Shown: positions 33,858 to 45,012, counted from the first letter of the stretch. The stretch is DNA of 64,000 nt from Theropithecus gelada (GCF_003255815.1 NC_037669.1:52974945-53038944), one strand, 5' to 3'. Notes: generated by a model not told the origin, from the letters alone. Made by a program: numbers and translations.

Positions 33858-34171
33858 CTTTTTTGTTTTGGTTTTGGTTTGGTTTGATTTGGTTTTTGAG
33901 ACAGAGTCTTACTCTGTTGCCCAGACTGGAGTGCAGTGGCACGATCTTGGCTCACTGCAACCTCCACCTCCCAGGTTCAAGCGATTCTCCCACCTCAGCC
34001 TCCTGAGTAGCTGGGATTACAGGCTCACACCACCACACCTGGCTAATTTTTTGTATTGTTAGTAGAGACAGGGTTTCACCATGTTGACCAGGCTGGTCTT
34101 GAACTCTTGAACTCAAGTGATCTGCCCTCCTCGGCCTCCCAAAGTGCCGGAATTACAGGCATGAGCCACTG
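33858..34171 (-). mobile_element. Alu
   Basis: Minus-strand Alu with a (ggtttt)-type tail, ending prematurely at 'gcatgagccactgt'. Confidence 0.9.
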
Positions 34172-34429
34172 TTTCATTTTTTAAAAAGGTTATGATATCA
34201 CAGTAGATACGGCATCTTTCTCCCTTTACCCATTCGGTGTTCCTATTTCCCTCAGCCTGTACTTCATTTGGGCAGAGTTCCTTACCTGGTTGGGGCCCAA
34301 ATCTCCACTACTGAAGCTGTCCCTATGGGTCCTGTCTGTATTGGGTTATTGTAGTCTTTAACTTTTATTAAACTTGGCTCCACGTTTTACATTTTGAGTA
34401 GTGAGAATTTGACAGTGCCTACTATTCGG

Positions 34430-34640
34430 AGCAATGTTTCTTGTATTAACTCATTCATCCTTACACAACCCAATATGGCAAGTACTATTATTATTCTAAC
34501 TTTACAAATCAGGAAACAGGCTCAAAGAGGTTAAGTAACTTGTCCAGAGTCACACAGCTACTTAAGGGGTAGAACCAGGATTCAAGCCCATGTTTGAATG
34601 TTCTGAATCCAGTCTCAGTGCTCTGAACCACTGCCCAGTC
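34430..34640 (+). repeat. MIR
   Basis: Well-preserved plus-strand MIR: 'actttacaaatcaggaaaca', 'gaggttaagtaacttgtcca', 'gagtcacacagctactt' and 'ggattcaagccca'. Confidence 0.88.
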
Positions 34641-35815
34641 ACCACAGGCAGGTGTTTCTCTATACCATCCCACAGCTGAGCACACGACAGGTGCTCAGTA
34701 AATGGTAGCTGTTATTGTTGATATTACTGCCATTTGATAACTGTCTCTTGGAGTTATGAATCTTATACTCATAAAAATAACCAGTTGACTGAACAATGCC
34801 TGGCAAATGACATCGTCCTGATTTGTGGCTAGAATTCCTTCAAACACTGTTTCAGAATTTACAACTATCTCATGAAAAGTGTGATTCCTAAGGGAGAGCT
34901 TGTCTGCAGGTTGCTTTGCCCTGGCTTCTAATCAGAACATTTCCCTTTGTTAGCCAGGTGACCTGGAAAAAGCTTTGGATTTGATGACCAAAGGCACATG
35001 GTCAGACCCCCCAGGTCAGCTCCGTCACAGATCAGCCAGGTGATGTTGGGCTTTATGGTTGAGCCAGGTGATGTTTGAAGCTGATGGTTGAGTTTCCTCA
35101 CTGTGCTCCAAAATCATCAGTCCCTGGGAGACGAGAAAAAGTGGTTTGGCAAAACCATAAATGCAAGAGAGCCCAACACCGATGAGCTGCCTCCGATCAC
35201 AACTATAATATCAAAGCCCAAGTGACCCCCACATGAGAGGCAAAATAGCCATGTGCTCAGTGAGATTCTTTTATACTCTGGCACATGAGCAGGACTTTAG
35301 AAAGGAGAAGCTCTTCTCCAGCACCCTCGGGGTTGCTGAGGGTCTCCATGGCCAGAGGCCTGGCTTGCAGCTGCAGCTGAATCATGGATCCTTACTCCTT
35401 TGAGGCTCTCCATGACAGTGAGGCTTCAGGCCCCAAGTCCCACCTGAGCCCTGTCCCTCCAAAACACCCTCAGTGAGCTAGAGGACACACAGGACTGAAT
35501 CTCATCAGACACACTGCATTAGACTAAGGGCAGCTGCTCATCGACCCAGGCACTGTGTCCCACCAAGAAATCACTGAACTTCTTGAACCCACAGAAAGGT
35601 CCATGCCCCAAGCTCCAACCGTGTGGTGAGGAGTAAAGGAGTAAACTAAAGTTTCACAGGCACAGGCCAGTATCTGTGAAAGTACTTTGACCTGGTAGAT
35701 AGTATAAAAATGGAGAAAACCTAAGATTTACAGAAGGCCTATGATTTATGGAAGGTGTGATACATAAACAGCCTCACTTAATCCTTATCCTACTCCTACA
35801 ACATAGATACATCCC

Positions 35816-35817
<2 letters not shown>
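34641..35817. other. Repeat-poor intergenic stretch
   Basis: No gene or repeat family recognised except a small tandem duplication of about 28 bp at 35034-35091. Confidence 0.45.
35034..35091 (+). repeat. Diverged 28-bp tandem duplication
   Basis: 'gccaggtgatgttgggcttt' + 'atggttga' is followed by 'gccaggtgatgtttgaagct' + 'gatggttga'. Confidence 0.75.
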
Positions 35818-35854
<37 letters not shown>

Positions 35855-36135
35855 AGACAGGGTCTCATTCTGTCACCCAGGCCAGAGTGCAATAGCACGA
35901 GCTCAGCTTACTGCAGCCTTGACTTCCTGGGCTCAGGCCGTCCTCCCAGCTTAGCCTCCCAAGTAACTGAGACTATGGGCACACATCACCACCCCTGGCT
36001 AATTTTTTGTGTTTTTAGTAGAGATGGGGTTTCACCGTGTTGCCTAGGCTGGTCTTGAACTACTGGGCTCAAGTGATCGTCCATGTTGGCCTCTTAAAGT
36101 GCCGGGACTACAGGCGTGAGCCACCACACCTGGCC
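35818..36135 (-). mobile_element. Alu (J-like)
   Basis: Minus-strand Alu with a T-tract of about 36 bases. Flanks 'tcccacttt' and 'gcccaacttt'. Confidence 0.92.
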
Positions 36136-36610
36136 CAACTTTAAAAAAAAATTTTTACAACCAAGAAAATAGGATTACAGAGGTTAATCTAGCCCCATAG
36201 TGGGATTTGAATTCAGTTCTGTATGACTCAAAAATCCATTCACTTTCCAGTATCATACCCCATCTTTGGCCCATGCCTGCAGGATGTGAGTTACTCTCTC
36301 CATGTGGACCCAGGTGATCTGACCCGTGATTATTCTCAGCCATCGCTGGCCATGCAGCTAAAGACACCTGGGGTCATTTCTCTTTTTTCTGTTCCTTCTG
36401 AGATGAAGTGGAACCATAGAATATTCCTTCCTAGAATGAGCTACATCTGAAGAGATGATACATGCATGATATGTCAGAATTAATAAGCAACTTAAAAACC
36501 ATCTAAACTCCTTCACCTTACCGGTGGGATGAGTCAGCCCAGGCAGGCTGTGACTTCCAAGGTCATATCAATTTGTTGACAGCCGGGACGAAAACCTGGG
36601 TCTCTTATTT
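36136..36610. other. Unique/MIR-like segment
   Basis: MIR traces at 36165-36290 ('ggattacagaggttaatcta', 'gggatttgaattcagttctg') and at 36560-36605. Nothing else recognised. Confidence 0.5.
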
Positions 36611-36894
36611 TTGAAATGGAGTCTCACTTTTTCACCCAGGCTGGAGTACAGTGGTATGATCTTGGCTCACTGCAACCTCCACCTCCCAGGTTCAAGCAAT
36701 TCTCCTGCCTCAGCCTCCTGAGTAGCTGAGATTACAGATGTGCACCACCACACCCGGATAATTTTTGTATTTTTAGTAGATGTGGGGTTTCACCGTGTTG
36801 GCGAGGCTGCTCTCGAACTCCTGACCTCAGGTGATCTGCCAGCCTTGGCCTCCCAAAGTGCTGGGATTACAGGCGTGAGCCACCACGCCTGACC
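36611..36894 (-). mobile_element. Alu with target-site duplication
   Basis: Minus-strand Alu; flanks 'gggtctcttattttt' and 'gggtctcttactttt'. Confidence 0.93.
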
Positions 36895-37639
36895 GGGGTC
36901 TCTTACTTTTTACTTAATTCCCCTTTCGCTTCAGCATGCTGTTCTACCCACCCCACATATGGGTAAATTATAACAGGGCTAAGAGCTTCAGTAGCATTTC
37001 TGAGATCAGGAAGAACAAAACATCTGAACCCATCATTCTTTCCAAACACTGCAGGAATCTGCCTAAATTTAGCTCCTAACTCTAACTTGAATTTCATTGT
37101 CCCCAACTCCTTCTTGGATAACTGGCCTACTGTGACAACTGAGCTACAGATATGAGAAAGTCCCTGAAATTCCAGGTTGTGGTGCGTTACATAGAAGAGG
37201 ATGACAGGATGTGGCAGATGAAAAGCAGAAGTATAAAGGCTATTCCCAGAGAGGAGGCTTTAGTTCAACTAGTATTAGTTGAATTACAGGAATAAAATAG
37301 TTCCCAGGAAGTGTTGGTTGGGGGAGATGGGATATGCCAAGATGACTGTGCTGTGGTGCTGCCTCAGTGAGCTTACAGAGAAGATAAAATCCACCCTCAT
37401 AATGCAAGGTGAGAAGCGATCGGTGCCGTGAACAGAAGTTCATTCATTCATTGATTTAGTCAAATATTTAACAAAAATTTAATAAATGCCTTCTGCATAC
37501 CAAGAGCTGGAGCCCTGGAGAGTTGCCCCAATTCTAAAGATCTTACAGTGCAGAAAAGTAAATTGTGAATTAGATTTCTCTGATAAGTGCTTAATTATAG
37601 GGGTAACTGTGAGGTGCTATAGAGATACCTCAAGGTGAC
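36895..37639. other. Intergenic, L2-like trace
   Basis: 'aatgccttctgcataccaag' and 'tctaaagatcttacagtgca' near 37485-37555 look like L2. The rest is unclassified. Confidence 0.4.
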
Positions 37640-37865
37640 AGCAAACTGGTTGAGCCATTACAGTGTGCCAGGCACTCTTCTAAGGACTTTCTATATATTT
37701 ATTCATGTAATCCTCACCACAGCCTTACGTAACAGGGACTCTTATTATTCCCTATTATATGCATGAGGAAACAGAGGCATAGAAAACTAACAGGGCAGCC
37801 TGGATCCAAAACCGGGCCATCAGGTTCCAAAGTCCTCCCTCTTAACCTCTTGACTAAACTGTCTT
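37640..37865 (+). repeat. MIR
   Basis: Plus-strand MIR: 'cagtgtgccaggcactcttc', 'catgtaatcctcaccacagc' and 'gcatgaggaaacagaggca'. Confidence 0.88.
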
Positions 37866-37945
37866 TCAGTCACTTGGTGTTCTCCCAGTCTGGAGGGAAG
37901 CAGCAAGTGATGTCCAGCCTGTTACTTTAAGAACAAGTAGGGGTT

Positions 37946-38168
37946 GGCTGGGCGCAGTGGCTCACTCCTGTAATCCCAGTACTTTGGGAGGCCGAGGCGG
38001 GCAGATCATGAGGTCAGGGGATTGAGACCATCCTGGCTAACACGGTGAAACCCTGTCTCTACTAAAAATACAAAAAATTAGCCGGGCATGGTGGCAGACG
38101 CCTGTAGTCCCAGCTACTCTGGAGGCTGAGGCAGGAGAATGGCATCTCAAAAAAAAAAAAAAAAAAAA
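37946..38168 (+). mobile_element. AluY with deleted right-arm end
   Basis: Plus-strand AluY whose right arm jumps from 'gcaggagaatggc' to 'atctc' and the A-tail; about 80 bp are missing. Flanks 'caagtaggggtt' on both sides are intact. Confidence 0.92.
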
Positions 38169-38184
38169 GATCAAGTAGGGGTTA

Positions 38185-38970
38185 GCCAGAGGAGAAGGAA
38201 GAGTATTCCAGACATAGGAATGTGGATATTCAAAAGCCCTAAATGAAGAGATCACAGTGTGTTGAGGGAACTAAAGTTAGCTCAAGAAGAATAAAGTGCC
38301 AGACATACACTGTGAGGCTGGAGAAATGACTGAGGCCAGATCATGAAAGGTCTTACGATTCTTGTTAGTCTGTTCATTGTTATCCCCAGAGCAATGGAGA
38401 GCCAGCCAGGAATTTTTGATCTGGAAAGTGACAAAAGTGGATTTGCATTTTATAAACATCAGTGTGGCTACACTATGGAGAATAGACTAGAAAGGGGAAG
38501 ACTGTAGTCATCCAGTTGAGAGATGATGGTGGTCCTGGGCAGGATCACTGAGAATGGACCAAAAGGGACAGATTGAAGTGATATCTAGGAAGTGGACTCA
38601 GTACAACTTGATGACTGACTATGGAGAAGGGCTTGCCAAGGCTCCCGCTGGCACAAATGGGAGAATGGTGTGCCTGTTTCCTCAGCTGGGCATCCAGGAG
38701 GAGGAACATATTTGGGGATAGCAGGAGAATGGTGATGAATTCAGGTCTGAACATGCTGCGTTTGGAATGTCTGTGGGAGATGTTGAGTAAACAGTTGGCT
38801 CCCCAGGTCTGGAGCTGGAAATGGAAATGTGAGCACTGGTAGCTAATAGATGGTGATTAAAGATACTGTGGGAGTGAATGAGGTTCTCTCAGGAAGTCTG
38901 TGGAGTACAAAGAGAAGAGAGCCAAGGGCACACCAACAACAGACACCAGCACGAAGAGAACAAACAAACC
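38185..38970 (+). repeat. Ancient interspersed repeat, family unresolved (copy 2)
   Basis: 'ggccagatcatgaaaggtct', 'gagcaatggagagccagcc', 'aaagtgacaaaagtggattt', 'agagatgatggtggtcctgg' and 'caacttgatgactgactatg' form the same motif series as 22431-22940. The AluY at 37946 inserted into its left part. Confidence 0.6.
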
Positions 38971-39047
38971 CGAGAGGTAATCAGAGGAAAGCACGGAGAG
39001 CAGGGTCAGGTCCCACAGGAGATGGATGGTGACTGTACAGTTGGGAC

Positions 39048-39240
39048 ATTCGTCCCCTCCAAATCTCATGTTGAACTTGGATCCTCAGTGTTGGAGGTGG
39101 GGCCCGGTGAGAGGTGCGTTGGTCATGGGACTGGCTCCTCATGAAGAGCTTCACCATTCTCAGTGGGGTGAGGGAGTTCTCACTCTTCCTTCCTGCATGA
39201 CCTGGCGCCTTCCTCCTCCTCTCTTTGCTCTCCCTTTAAT
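39048..39240 (+). mobile_element. MaLR LTR fragment, plus strand
   Basis: MST/THE1-like: 'cgtcccctccaaatctcatg', 'cagtgttggaggtggggccc' and 'gagggagttctcactc'. 3'-truncated where the opposed LTR begins. Confidence 0.8.
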
Positions 39241-39590
39241 TTATAAAGAGTAAAGGTTTATTTGGCTCATGATTCTGATGGCTGGAAAGTTCAAGATTGG
39301 ACATCTGCATCTGGTGAGGGCCTCACGCTGCCCCCACTCATGGCAGACGGGGAAGGGGAACCCGTGTGTAGAGATCACATGGCCCGAGAGAGAGCCAGCA
39401 GAGATGGGTGCCAGGCTCTCACAGGAACTCATAGAGTGAGAACTCACCGCTGAGGGAGGGCATTAATCTATTCATTAGGATCTGCCCCCATGACCCAAAC
39501 ACCTCCTACTGGGCCCCATTTCCAACGCTGGGCAGCAAATTTCAATATTAGCTTTGGAGGGGACAAACATGCAAACCGTGGCATAGCAGA
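39241..39590 (-). mobile_element. MaLR LTR fragment, minus strand
   Basis: Reverse-oriented relative: 'taaaggtttatttggctcat', 'catctgcatctggtgagggc', 'ccatgacccaaacacctcct' and 'ggggacaaacatgcaaac'. Forms an imperfect inverted repeat with 39048-39240. Confidence 0.8.
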
Positions 39591-40049
39591 CACCATCAAA
39601 AAAGTGAAAGGCTAACCTAAAGAATGAGAAAAAATATTTGTAAATCAATGTATCTGATAAGGTACTTATAACTAGGACATAAAGACAACCATATTAAAAA
39701 TAGGCAAAGGATCTGAACACACACTTCTCCAAAAAAGATATACAAATGGCCAATAAACACACGAGAAGGTGCTCAACATCACTCATCATCAGGGAAATGC
39801 AAATCAAATCACAACGAGATACCACCTCACACCCACTAGGAAGGCTAAATAAAAAAGACACATAGGCATTTTCCGATGTTTTTTCCAAAAAAGAGATTAA
39901 AGGAGAAAAAAAAAAAGGACAAAAAAGCAAGTGTTATTTTACAAAGACGTGAAGACAGTGGAGCCCTCGTGCGCTGCTAGTGGGAACGTGAAGTGGGGCA
40001 GTTGCCGAGGAAGACTGTCAGTTCCTCAAGTGGTTAAATATAGAGTTCC

Positions 40050-40311
40050 TGGGACACGGAGGCGGGCCGTTGCTTGAGTCCAGGAGTTTGAGACTGGGCA
40101 ACATAGCAAGACCCTGTGTCTACAAAAAATTTAAAAATTATCTGGGTTTGGTGTGTGTGCCTGTAGCCCCAGCTACTTGAGAGGCTGAGGCGGGAGGATC
40201 ACTTAACAAGCCTAGGAGTTGGAGGCTGCAGTGAGCTGTGATCGCACCACTGCACTCCAGCCTGGGTGACGACAGAAAGAGACCCTGTCTCTAAAAATGA
40301 AAAAAAACCCG
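40050..40311 (+). mobile_element. Alu (J-like), 5'-truncated, inside L1M
   Basis: Flanks 'tagagttcct' and 'tagagttctc'. Lacks the first about 40 bp. Confidence 0.88.
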
Positions 40312-40720
40312 TAGAGTTCTCATGTGACCCAGAAATTCTACTCCCAGGTATATATACCCAAGAGAAATGAAAATATATGTCCACACAAGAACTGGACAAT
40401 GGACTGTTAACCGACAATAAAAAAGAGTGAAATACTGATGCAGACTACGACACGGACGAGCCTGGAAAACATGATGCCAAGCGGAAGAAGCCTCACGCAA
40501 AAGACCACATACTGTACGATTTCACTTACATGAAATGCCAGAATAGCCAGATATACTGAGGCAGGATGTAGATTCGTGGCTGCTGAGGGCTGGAGGTGGG
40601 TAATGGGGGGCTTGGGAGTGAAGGTGAGAATTGGGAAGTTTTCTTTTTAGGTTAATGGGAGTGTTCTAAAACTGTATGAAGACAGCACAACTCTATAAAT
40701 AAAAATACTGAATTTACACT

Positions 40721-40994
40721 TTTTTTCTTTTTTGAGATGGAGTCTCGTTCCCTCACCCAGGCTAGAGTGCAGTAGCAGGATCTTGGCTCACTGCAGTCTC
40801 CGCCTCCTGGGTTCAAGCGATTCTCCTGCCTCCACCTCCTGAGTAGCTGGGATTACAGGTGCCCACCACCACACCCAGCTAATTTTTGTATTTTTAGTAG
40901 AGACAGAGTTTCACCATGTTGGCCAGGCTGGTCTCGAACTCTGGATCGCAAGTGATCCACCTGGGATTACAGGCATCAGCCACTGCACCCAGCC
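40721..40994 (-). mobile_element. Alu inside L1M
   Basis: Minus-strand Alu with a small deletion in the left arm ('gtgatccacctgggattaca'). Flanks 'ctgaatttacactt' and 'ctgaattgcacact'. Confidence 0.92.
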
Positions 40995-41209
40995 TGCTGA
41001 ATTGCACACTTTAAACGGCTGAATTCTATGGCATGTAAATTATATCTCAATGAAGCTGTTAGAAACTTTTTCAATGCTGCTTCTTGGTTGGTGAAAACAT
41101 TAATCCTGACATCATTTAGTAGTACCTCAACTCCTTTTTGGAACTGCCCAAACCCTTTTTTAGCTAGATTAGCTCTAAATGAAGAAGTAAAAGCTCAAAT
41201 GGTTACCTT

Positions 41210-41690
41210 TTTTTCTCTTCCAGCTTTATTGAGGTATAAAAAAAAATGTATTTAAGGTGTACAATCTCATGATTTGATGTATGTATACATTGTGAAAAGA
41301 TCACCACAATCAAGTTAATTGGCATACCCGTCCCCTCACATAGTTACTGTTTTTGTCTGTGTGGTGAGAACACTTAGGAGCTACTCTCTTAGCAAATTTC
41401 AAGTAGACAATACATTATTTTTAACTGTAGTCACCATGCTGTACATTAGATCCCCAGAACTGAATGTTTGTACCCTTTCACCAAAATCTTCCCATTCCAG
41501 CTGACCCTGGGAACTACGATTCTACTGTGTTTATGAGTTTGATACTTTCAGATTCCACATGGAAGTGAGATCACATAGTCTTCGCCTTTCCATATCTGGT
41601 TTATTTTACTAAGCATAATGTCTCCAATGTTTCACCCATGTTGTCGCAAATGGCAAGATTTCTTTCTTTTTTATGGTAAAATAATGTTTG
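41210..41690 (-). mobile_element. L1M 3' end, left portion
   Basis: Minus-strand L1 motifs: 'ccagctttattgaggtataa', 'gatcaccacaatcaagttaa', 'tgtacattagatccccagaa' and 'catttcacccatgttg'-type ends. It resumes at 42722-42835 after the DNA transposon. Confidence 0.82.
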
Positions 41691-41778
41691 CAAGCTCCTT
41701 GACTTACAATAGGGCTACGTTCCCATACATTCCTCATAAAGTCAAAAGAGCGTTAAGTCCTGGATGGTCTGTCTGTGC
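41691..41778. mobile_element. Probable DNA-transposon fragment
   Basis: 'ccttgacttacaatagggct' followed by 'acgttcccatacattcc' and 'ataaagtcaaaag' resembles the Tigger-group motif 'cttacgatggggttac'. Tentative. Confidence 0.45.
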
Positions 41779-42043
41779 AGTCATGTGTCGCTTAATGACA
41801 GGGATACCCTCTGAGAAATGCGTTGTCAGGCGATTTTCTTCTCATGTGAGCATCACAGAGTGCACTTACACAAACCGAGATGGCGTAACCTACCACTGCA
41901 TACCTTGGCTACATGGGCTGGCTTACTGCTGTGAGGCCACAAACCTGTACAGCAGGTTACTGTGCTGAATACCGAGGCAGTTGTAACACAGTGGTGAGCA
42001 TTGTGTGTCTAGACATGTCCACGCATAGCAAAGGTACAGTAAG

Positions 42044-42174
42044 TCAGGCACAGTGGTCCACATCTGTAGTCCCACTACTTTGAAGGCCGAAGCAGAAGGA
42101 TTGCTTCAGTTCATGAATTCAAGGCCAGCCTGGGCAATATGGTGAGACCCTGTCTCTAAAAACACATTTAAAAA
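42044..42174 (+). mobile_element. Alu left monomer (FLAM-like)
   Basis: 'gtcaggcacagtggtccaca' to 'gtctctaaaaacacatttaa'. Single arm. Confidence 0.85.
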
Positions 42175-42175
42175 T

Positions 42176-42480
42176 GGCTGGGCACGGTGGCTCACACCTG
42201 TAATCCCAGCACTTTGGGAGGCCGAGGTGAGCGGATCATGAGGTCAGGAGATCAAGACCATCCTGGCTAACACGGTGAAACCCCGTCTCTACTAAAAAAA
42301 TACAAAAAATTAGCCAGGCGTGGTGGCGGCCACTTGTAGTCCCAGCTACTCAGGAGGCTGAGGCAGGAGAATGGCATGAACCTGGGAGGCGGAGCTTGCA
42401 GTGAGCCGAGATCGTGCTACAGAACTCCAGCCTGGGTGACAGAGCAAAACTCCGTCTCAAAAAATAAATTAATTAATTAC
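42176..42480 (+). mobile_element. AluY
   Basis: Plus-strand AluY starting in the A-rich end of the monomer, with tail (aatt)n. Confidence 0.92.
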
Positions 42481-42641
42481 ATTAAAAAATAAAAAATCTA
42501 TTTCTAGAAAAATTACCAACCAAAAGAAAAACATTTGCAAACAGGTGGAAGACAAGTGTAGAATGTACTGATTTCATGGGGACACTGAAATTCTAATCTT
42601 ACACACACACACTTCTCTTAAAAAAGAAACAGTTCAGTAAG
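42481..42641. other. Foreign segment between AluY and the transposon
   Basis: About 160 bp unrelated to the DNA transposon, ending 'ctcttaaaaaagaaa', followed by 'ttcagtaag', which matches 'tacagtaag' before 42044. Possible transduced flank. Confidence 0.6.
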
Positions 42642-42721
42642 AATACAGTATTATAATCTTACGGGACCACTGTTGTGTCTGTGGTCCATCACTGAAACAT
42701 CGTTATGCAGTGCATGGCTGT

Positions 42722-42835
42722 ATATATACATAAACACACACCCCACATTTTCTTGATCTGTTCATCTGTCAACAGACGCTTAGGCTGTTTCCATATCTTG
42801 GCTATTGTGAATAATGCTACGCAAACGGTTATCTT
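42722..42835 (-). mobile_element. L1M, right portion
   Basis: 'cccacattttcttgatctgt' followed by 'gctgtttccatatcttggct' and 'attgtgaataatgctac' continue the minus-strand L1 of 41210-41690. Confidence 0.82.
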
Positions 42836-43251
42836 TAGGATCAAATGGGACGATAGAGATGGTCACACCTAGCTCACATTAGCTCAGTAAATAGTTATTA
42901 GATCTGAATCTGAGTTAAGTTACTTCCACCAGCGCAGTAGCATGACTTTATTTAAACTCAGCACACACATCTCTCTAGATCTATAACCATGTGCACACAA
43001 GTGTTGGAGACATGACTGCAGAATGGCTACCTTGGTCCTGGCCACCTTGGTGAAACTGTAACACTGTCCTGAAAGACATAGTTGAAGGGTAAGTTGTTCA
43101 CATGGGTTTCGGAAATCACCAGGGTGGTGGCGGGGAATGTGACAGGAAGAGGGGGACTAGGACCCCAAAGCCTGGCAAACGTGGGGGCTGGCCAGTGGTC
43201 ATTCAGTGATAGTGATAAGGACGGTATTCTGGCTTATGGCTGGAACCTTGC
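42836..43251. other. Intergenic, nothing recognised
   Basis: Unique-looking sequence. Confidence 0.45.
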
Positions 43252-43937
43252 TATGGTCTGAATTTTGTGTGTCCCCCAACCAAAAAAAAAATTCCTGTGT
43301 TGAAATACTTTCATGACAAAAATAATGCATCTTAATATTTAAAAAGGCCAGGCGTGGTGACTCATGCCTGTAATCCCAGCACTTTGGGAGGCCGAGACGG
43401 GTGGATCACGAGATTAGGAGTTCAAGACAAGCCTAGCCAAGATGGTGAAACCCCATCTGTACTAAAAATACAAAAATTAGCCGGATACGGTGGCAAGCGC
43501 CTGTAATCCCAGCTACTTGGGAGGCTGAGGGCAGGCGAATTGCTTGAACCCGGGGGGGCGGAGATTGCAGTAAGCCGAGATCATGCCACTGCACTCCAGC
43601 GTGGGTAACAGAGCAAGACTCCATCTCAAAAAAAAATAAAAAATAAAAAATGCTTTCAAGGTGATGGTATTAGGAGATGAGGATTTGCGAGTTTATTAGG
43701 TCATGAGGGCAGATTAGGACCCTATCAACAAGACCCAGGGAGATCCTTTCTTCCTTCTTCTGTGTGAGGTTGCAATGAGAGGTGACCATCTATGAACCAG
43801 AAAGCCCTCACTAGACACTGAATCTGCCAATGCGTTGATCTCAGACTTCCCAGCCTCCAGACTGAGAATACATTTTTGTTGTTTATAAGTCACCCAGTCT
43901 ATGGCATTTTGTTATAGCAACCCAAACAGACCAGGAC
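43252..43937 (+). mobile_element. MLT1-type MaLR LTR, interrupted by an Alu
   Basis: Plus-strand LTR: 'tatggtctgaattttgtgtg', 'ggtgatggtattaggagatg', 'gacttcccagcctccagact' and 'ttgttatagcaacccaaaca'. No internal region. Confidence 0.85.
43346..43652 (+). mobile_element. Alu inside MLT1
   Basis: Plus-strand Alu from 'ggccaggcgtggtgactcat' to an A/(aaaaat) tail. Confidence 0.92.
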
Positions 43938-44390
43938 AAACCTCCCAGGGAGAGCAGTAGGGCCCAGGGCAGTCTTGGGAGCCAGGGGATTGCAGGCAGT
44001 GGCTGGGACCTGTGACATGTGGCTGTTTTACGGAAAGTGCTCCCTCTTCTGCCCATCTTGGGCTAGCCTGGCCATCTAGGTAACAGTCCCTCTGGCACTC
44101 AGTCACTGCTCTTGTTGGCAGGGTGGAGAGCCTGCCTGTCAGCTTGGTTTGATGGAGAACTTTCCAGGTGCCCATAGAAAGGGGCAGAGCACCTTTCTGA
44201 TTCCCAAGGAAGCAAAGAAAGCAACTTTCGTTCTAAGGTGTTGAGAGAGCTCTCCATGGCTCTGTTTTGTCCAGGAAGTTTTCCTATGCACAAAGTGTGC
44301 GTTCATAGAGTCGGAGAACAAGAGTGCTCAAACCTGTTTTAGGTGGCAGAACACCTGGAAATTATAGCTTCCTTTGCATAAGATGATGAA
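43938..44390. other. Intergenic, nothing recognised
   Basis: Moderately GC-rich unique sequence. Short overlapping minus-strand frames exist but have no recognisable product. Confidence 0.45.
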
Positions 44391-44401
44391 ACACTGACTT
44401 T

Positions 44402-44698
44402 TCTTTTTTGTTTGTTTGGTTTGGGTTTTTTGAGACGGAGTCTTGCTCTGTCTCCCAGGCTGGAGTGCAGTCGCATGATCTTGGCCCACTGCAGCCTCCA
44501 CTTCCCGGGTTCAAGCGATTCTCCTGCCTCAGGCTCCCAAGTAACTGGGATTACACACCCTGCTAATTTTTGTATTTTTAGTAAAGATGAGGTTTCGCCA
44601 TGTTGGCCAGGCTGTTCTCCAACTCCTGACCTCAGGTGATCCACCCACCTCAGCTTCCCAAAGTGCTGGGATTACAGGCATGAGCCACCGCACCCGGC
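44402..44698 (-). mobile_element. Alu, first of a same-site pair
   Basis: Minus-strand Alu preceded by 'acactgactttt' at 44391 and followed by the same motif at 44701. Confidence 0.92.
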
Positions 44699-44710
44699 CA
44701 ACACTGACTT

Positions 44711-44998
44711 TTTTTTTGAAATGGAGTTTCGCTCTTGTTGTCCAGGCTGGAGTGCAATGGCATGATGGCTCACCACAACCTCCGCCTCTTGGGTTTAAGC
44801 GATTCTCCTGCCTCAGACTCCCCAGTGGCTGGGACTACAGGCATGCATCACCACGCCCAGCTAATTTTGTATTTTTTTAGTAGAGATAGGATTTCTCCAT
44901 GTTGCTCAGGCTGATCTCGAACTCCTGACCTCAGGTGATCCACCCGCCTTGGCCTCCCAAAGTACTGGGATTACAGGCGTGAGCTACCACACCTGGCC
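44711..44998 (-). mobile_element. Alu, second of the pair
   Basis: Minus-strand Alu followed by a third copy of 'acactgactttt' at 45003. Confidence 0.92.
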
Positions 44999-45012
44999 CC
45001 CAACACTGACTT

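Larger units (their letters stand above)
39591..41055 (+). mobile_element. Old L1M 3' end, interrupted by two Alus
   Basis: Plus-strand ORF2 tail/3' UTR: 'gatatacaaatggccaataa', 'gcaaatcaaatcacaacgag', 'tcatgtgacccagaaattct', 'agaccacatactgtacgatt' and 'tatatctcaatgaagctgtt'. Confidence 0.85.
41779..42721 (+). mobile_element. Tc1/mariner-type non-autonomous element (MER8-like), interrupted
   Basis: Starts 'gcagtcatgtgtcgcttaat' and ends 'gttatgcagtgcatggctg' followed by TA. The ends are imperfect inverted repeats. Internal motifs 'tgcacttacacaaaccgaga' and 'tattataatcttacgggacc' fit the family. No transposase is encoded. It is split by 42044-42640. Confidence 0.72.

Noticed and set aside
41779..42721. 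Active DNA transposon
   Set aside because: No transposase frame, diverged ends and multiple insertions; a fossil.
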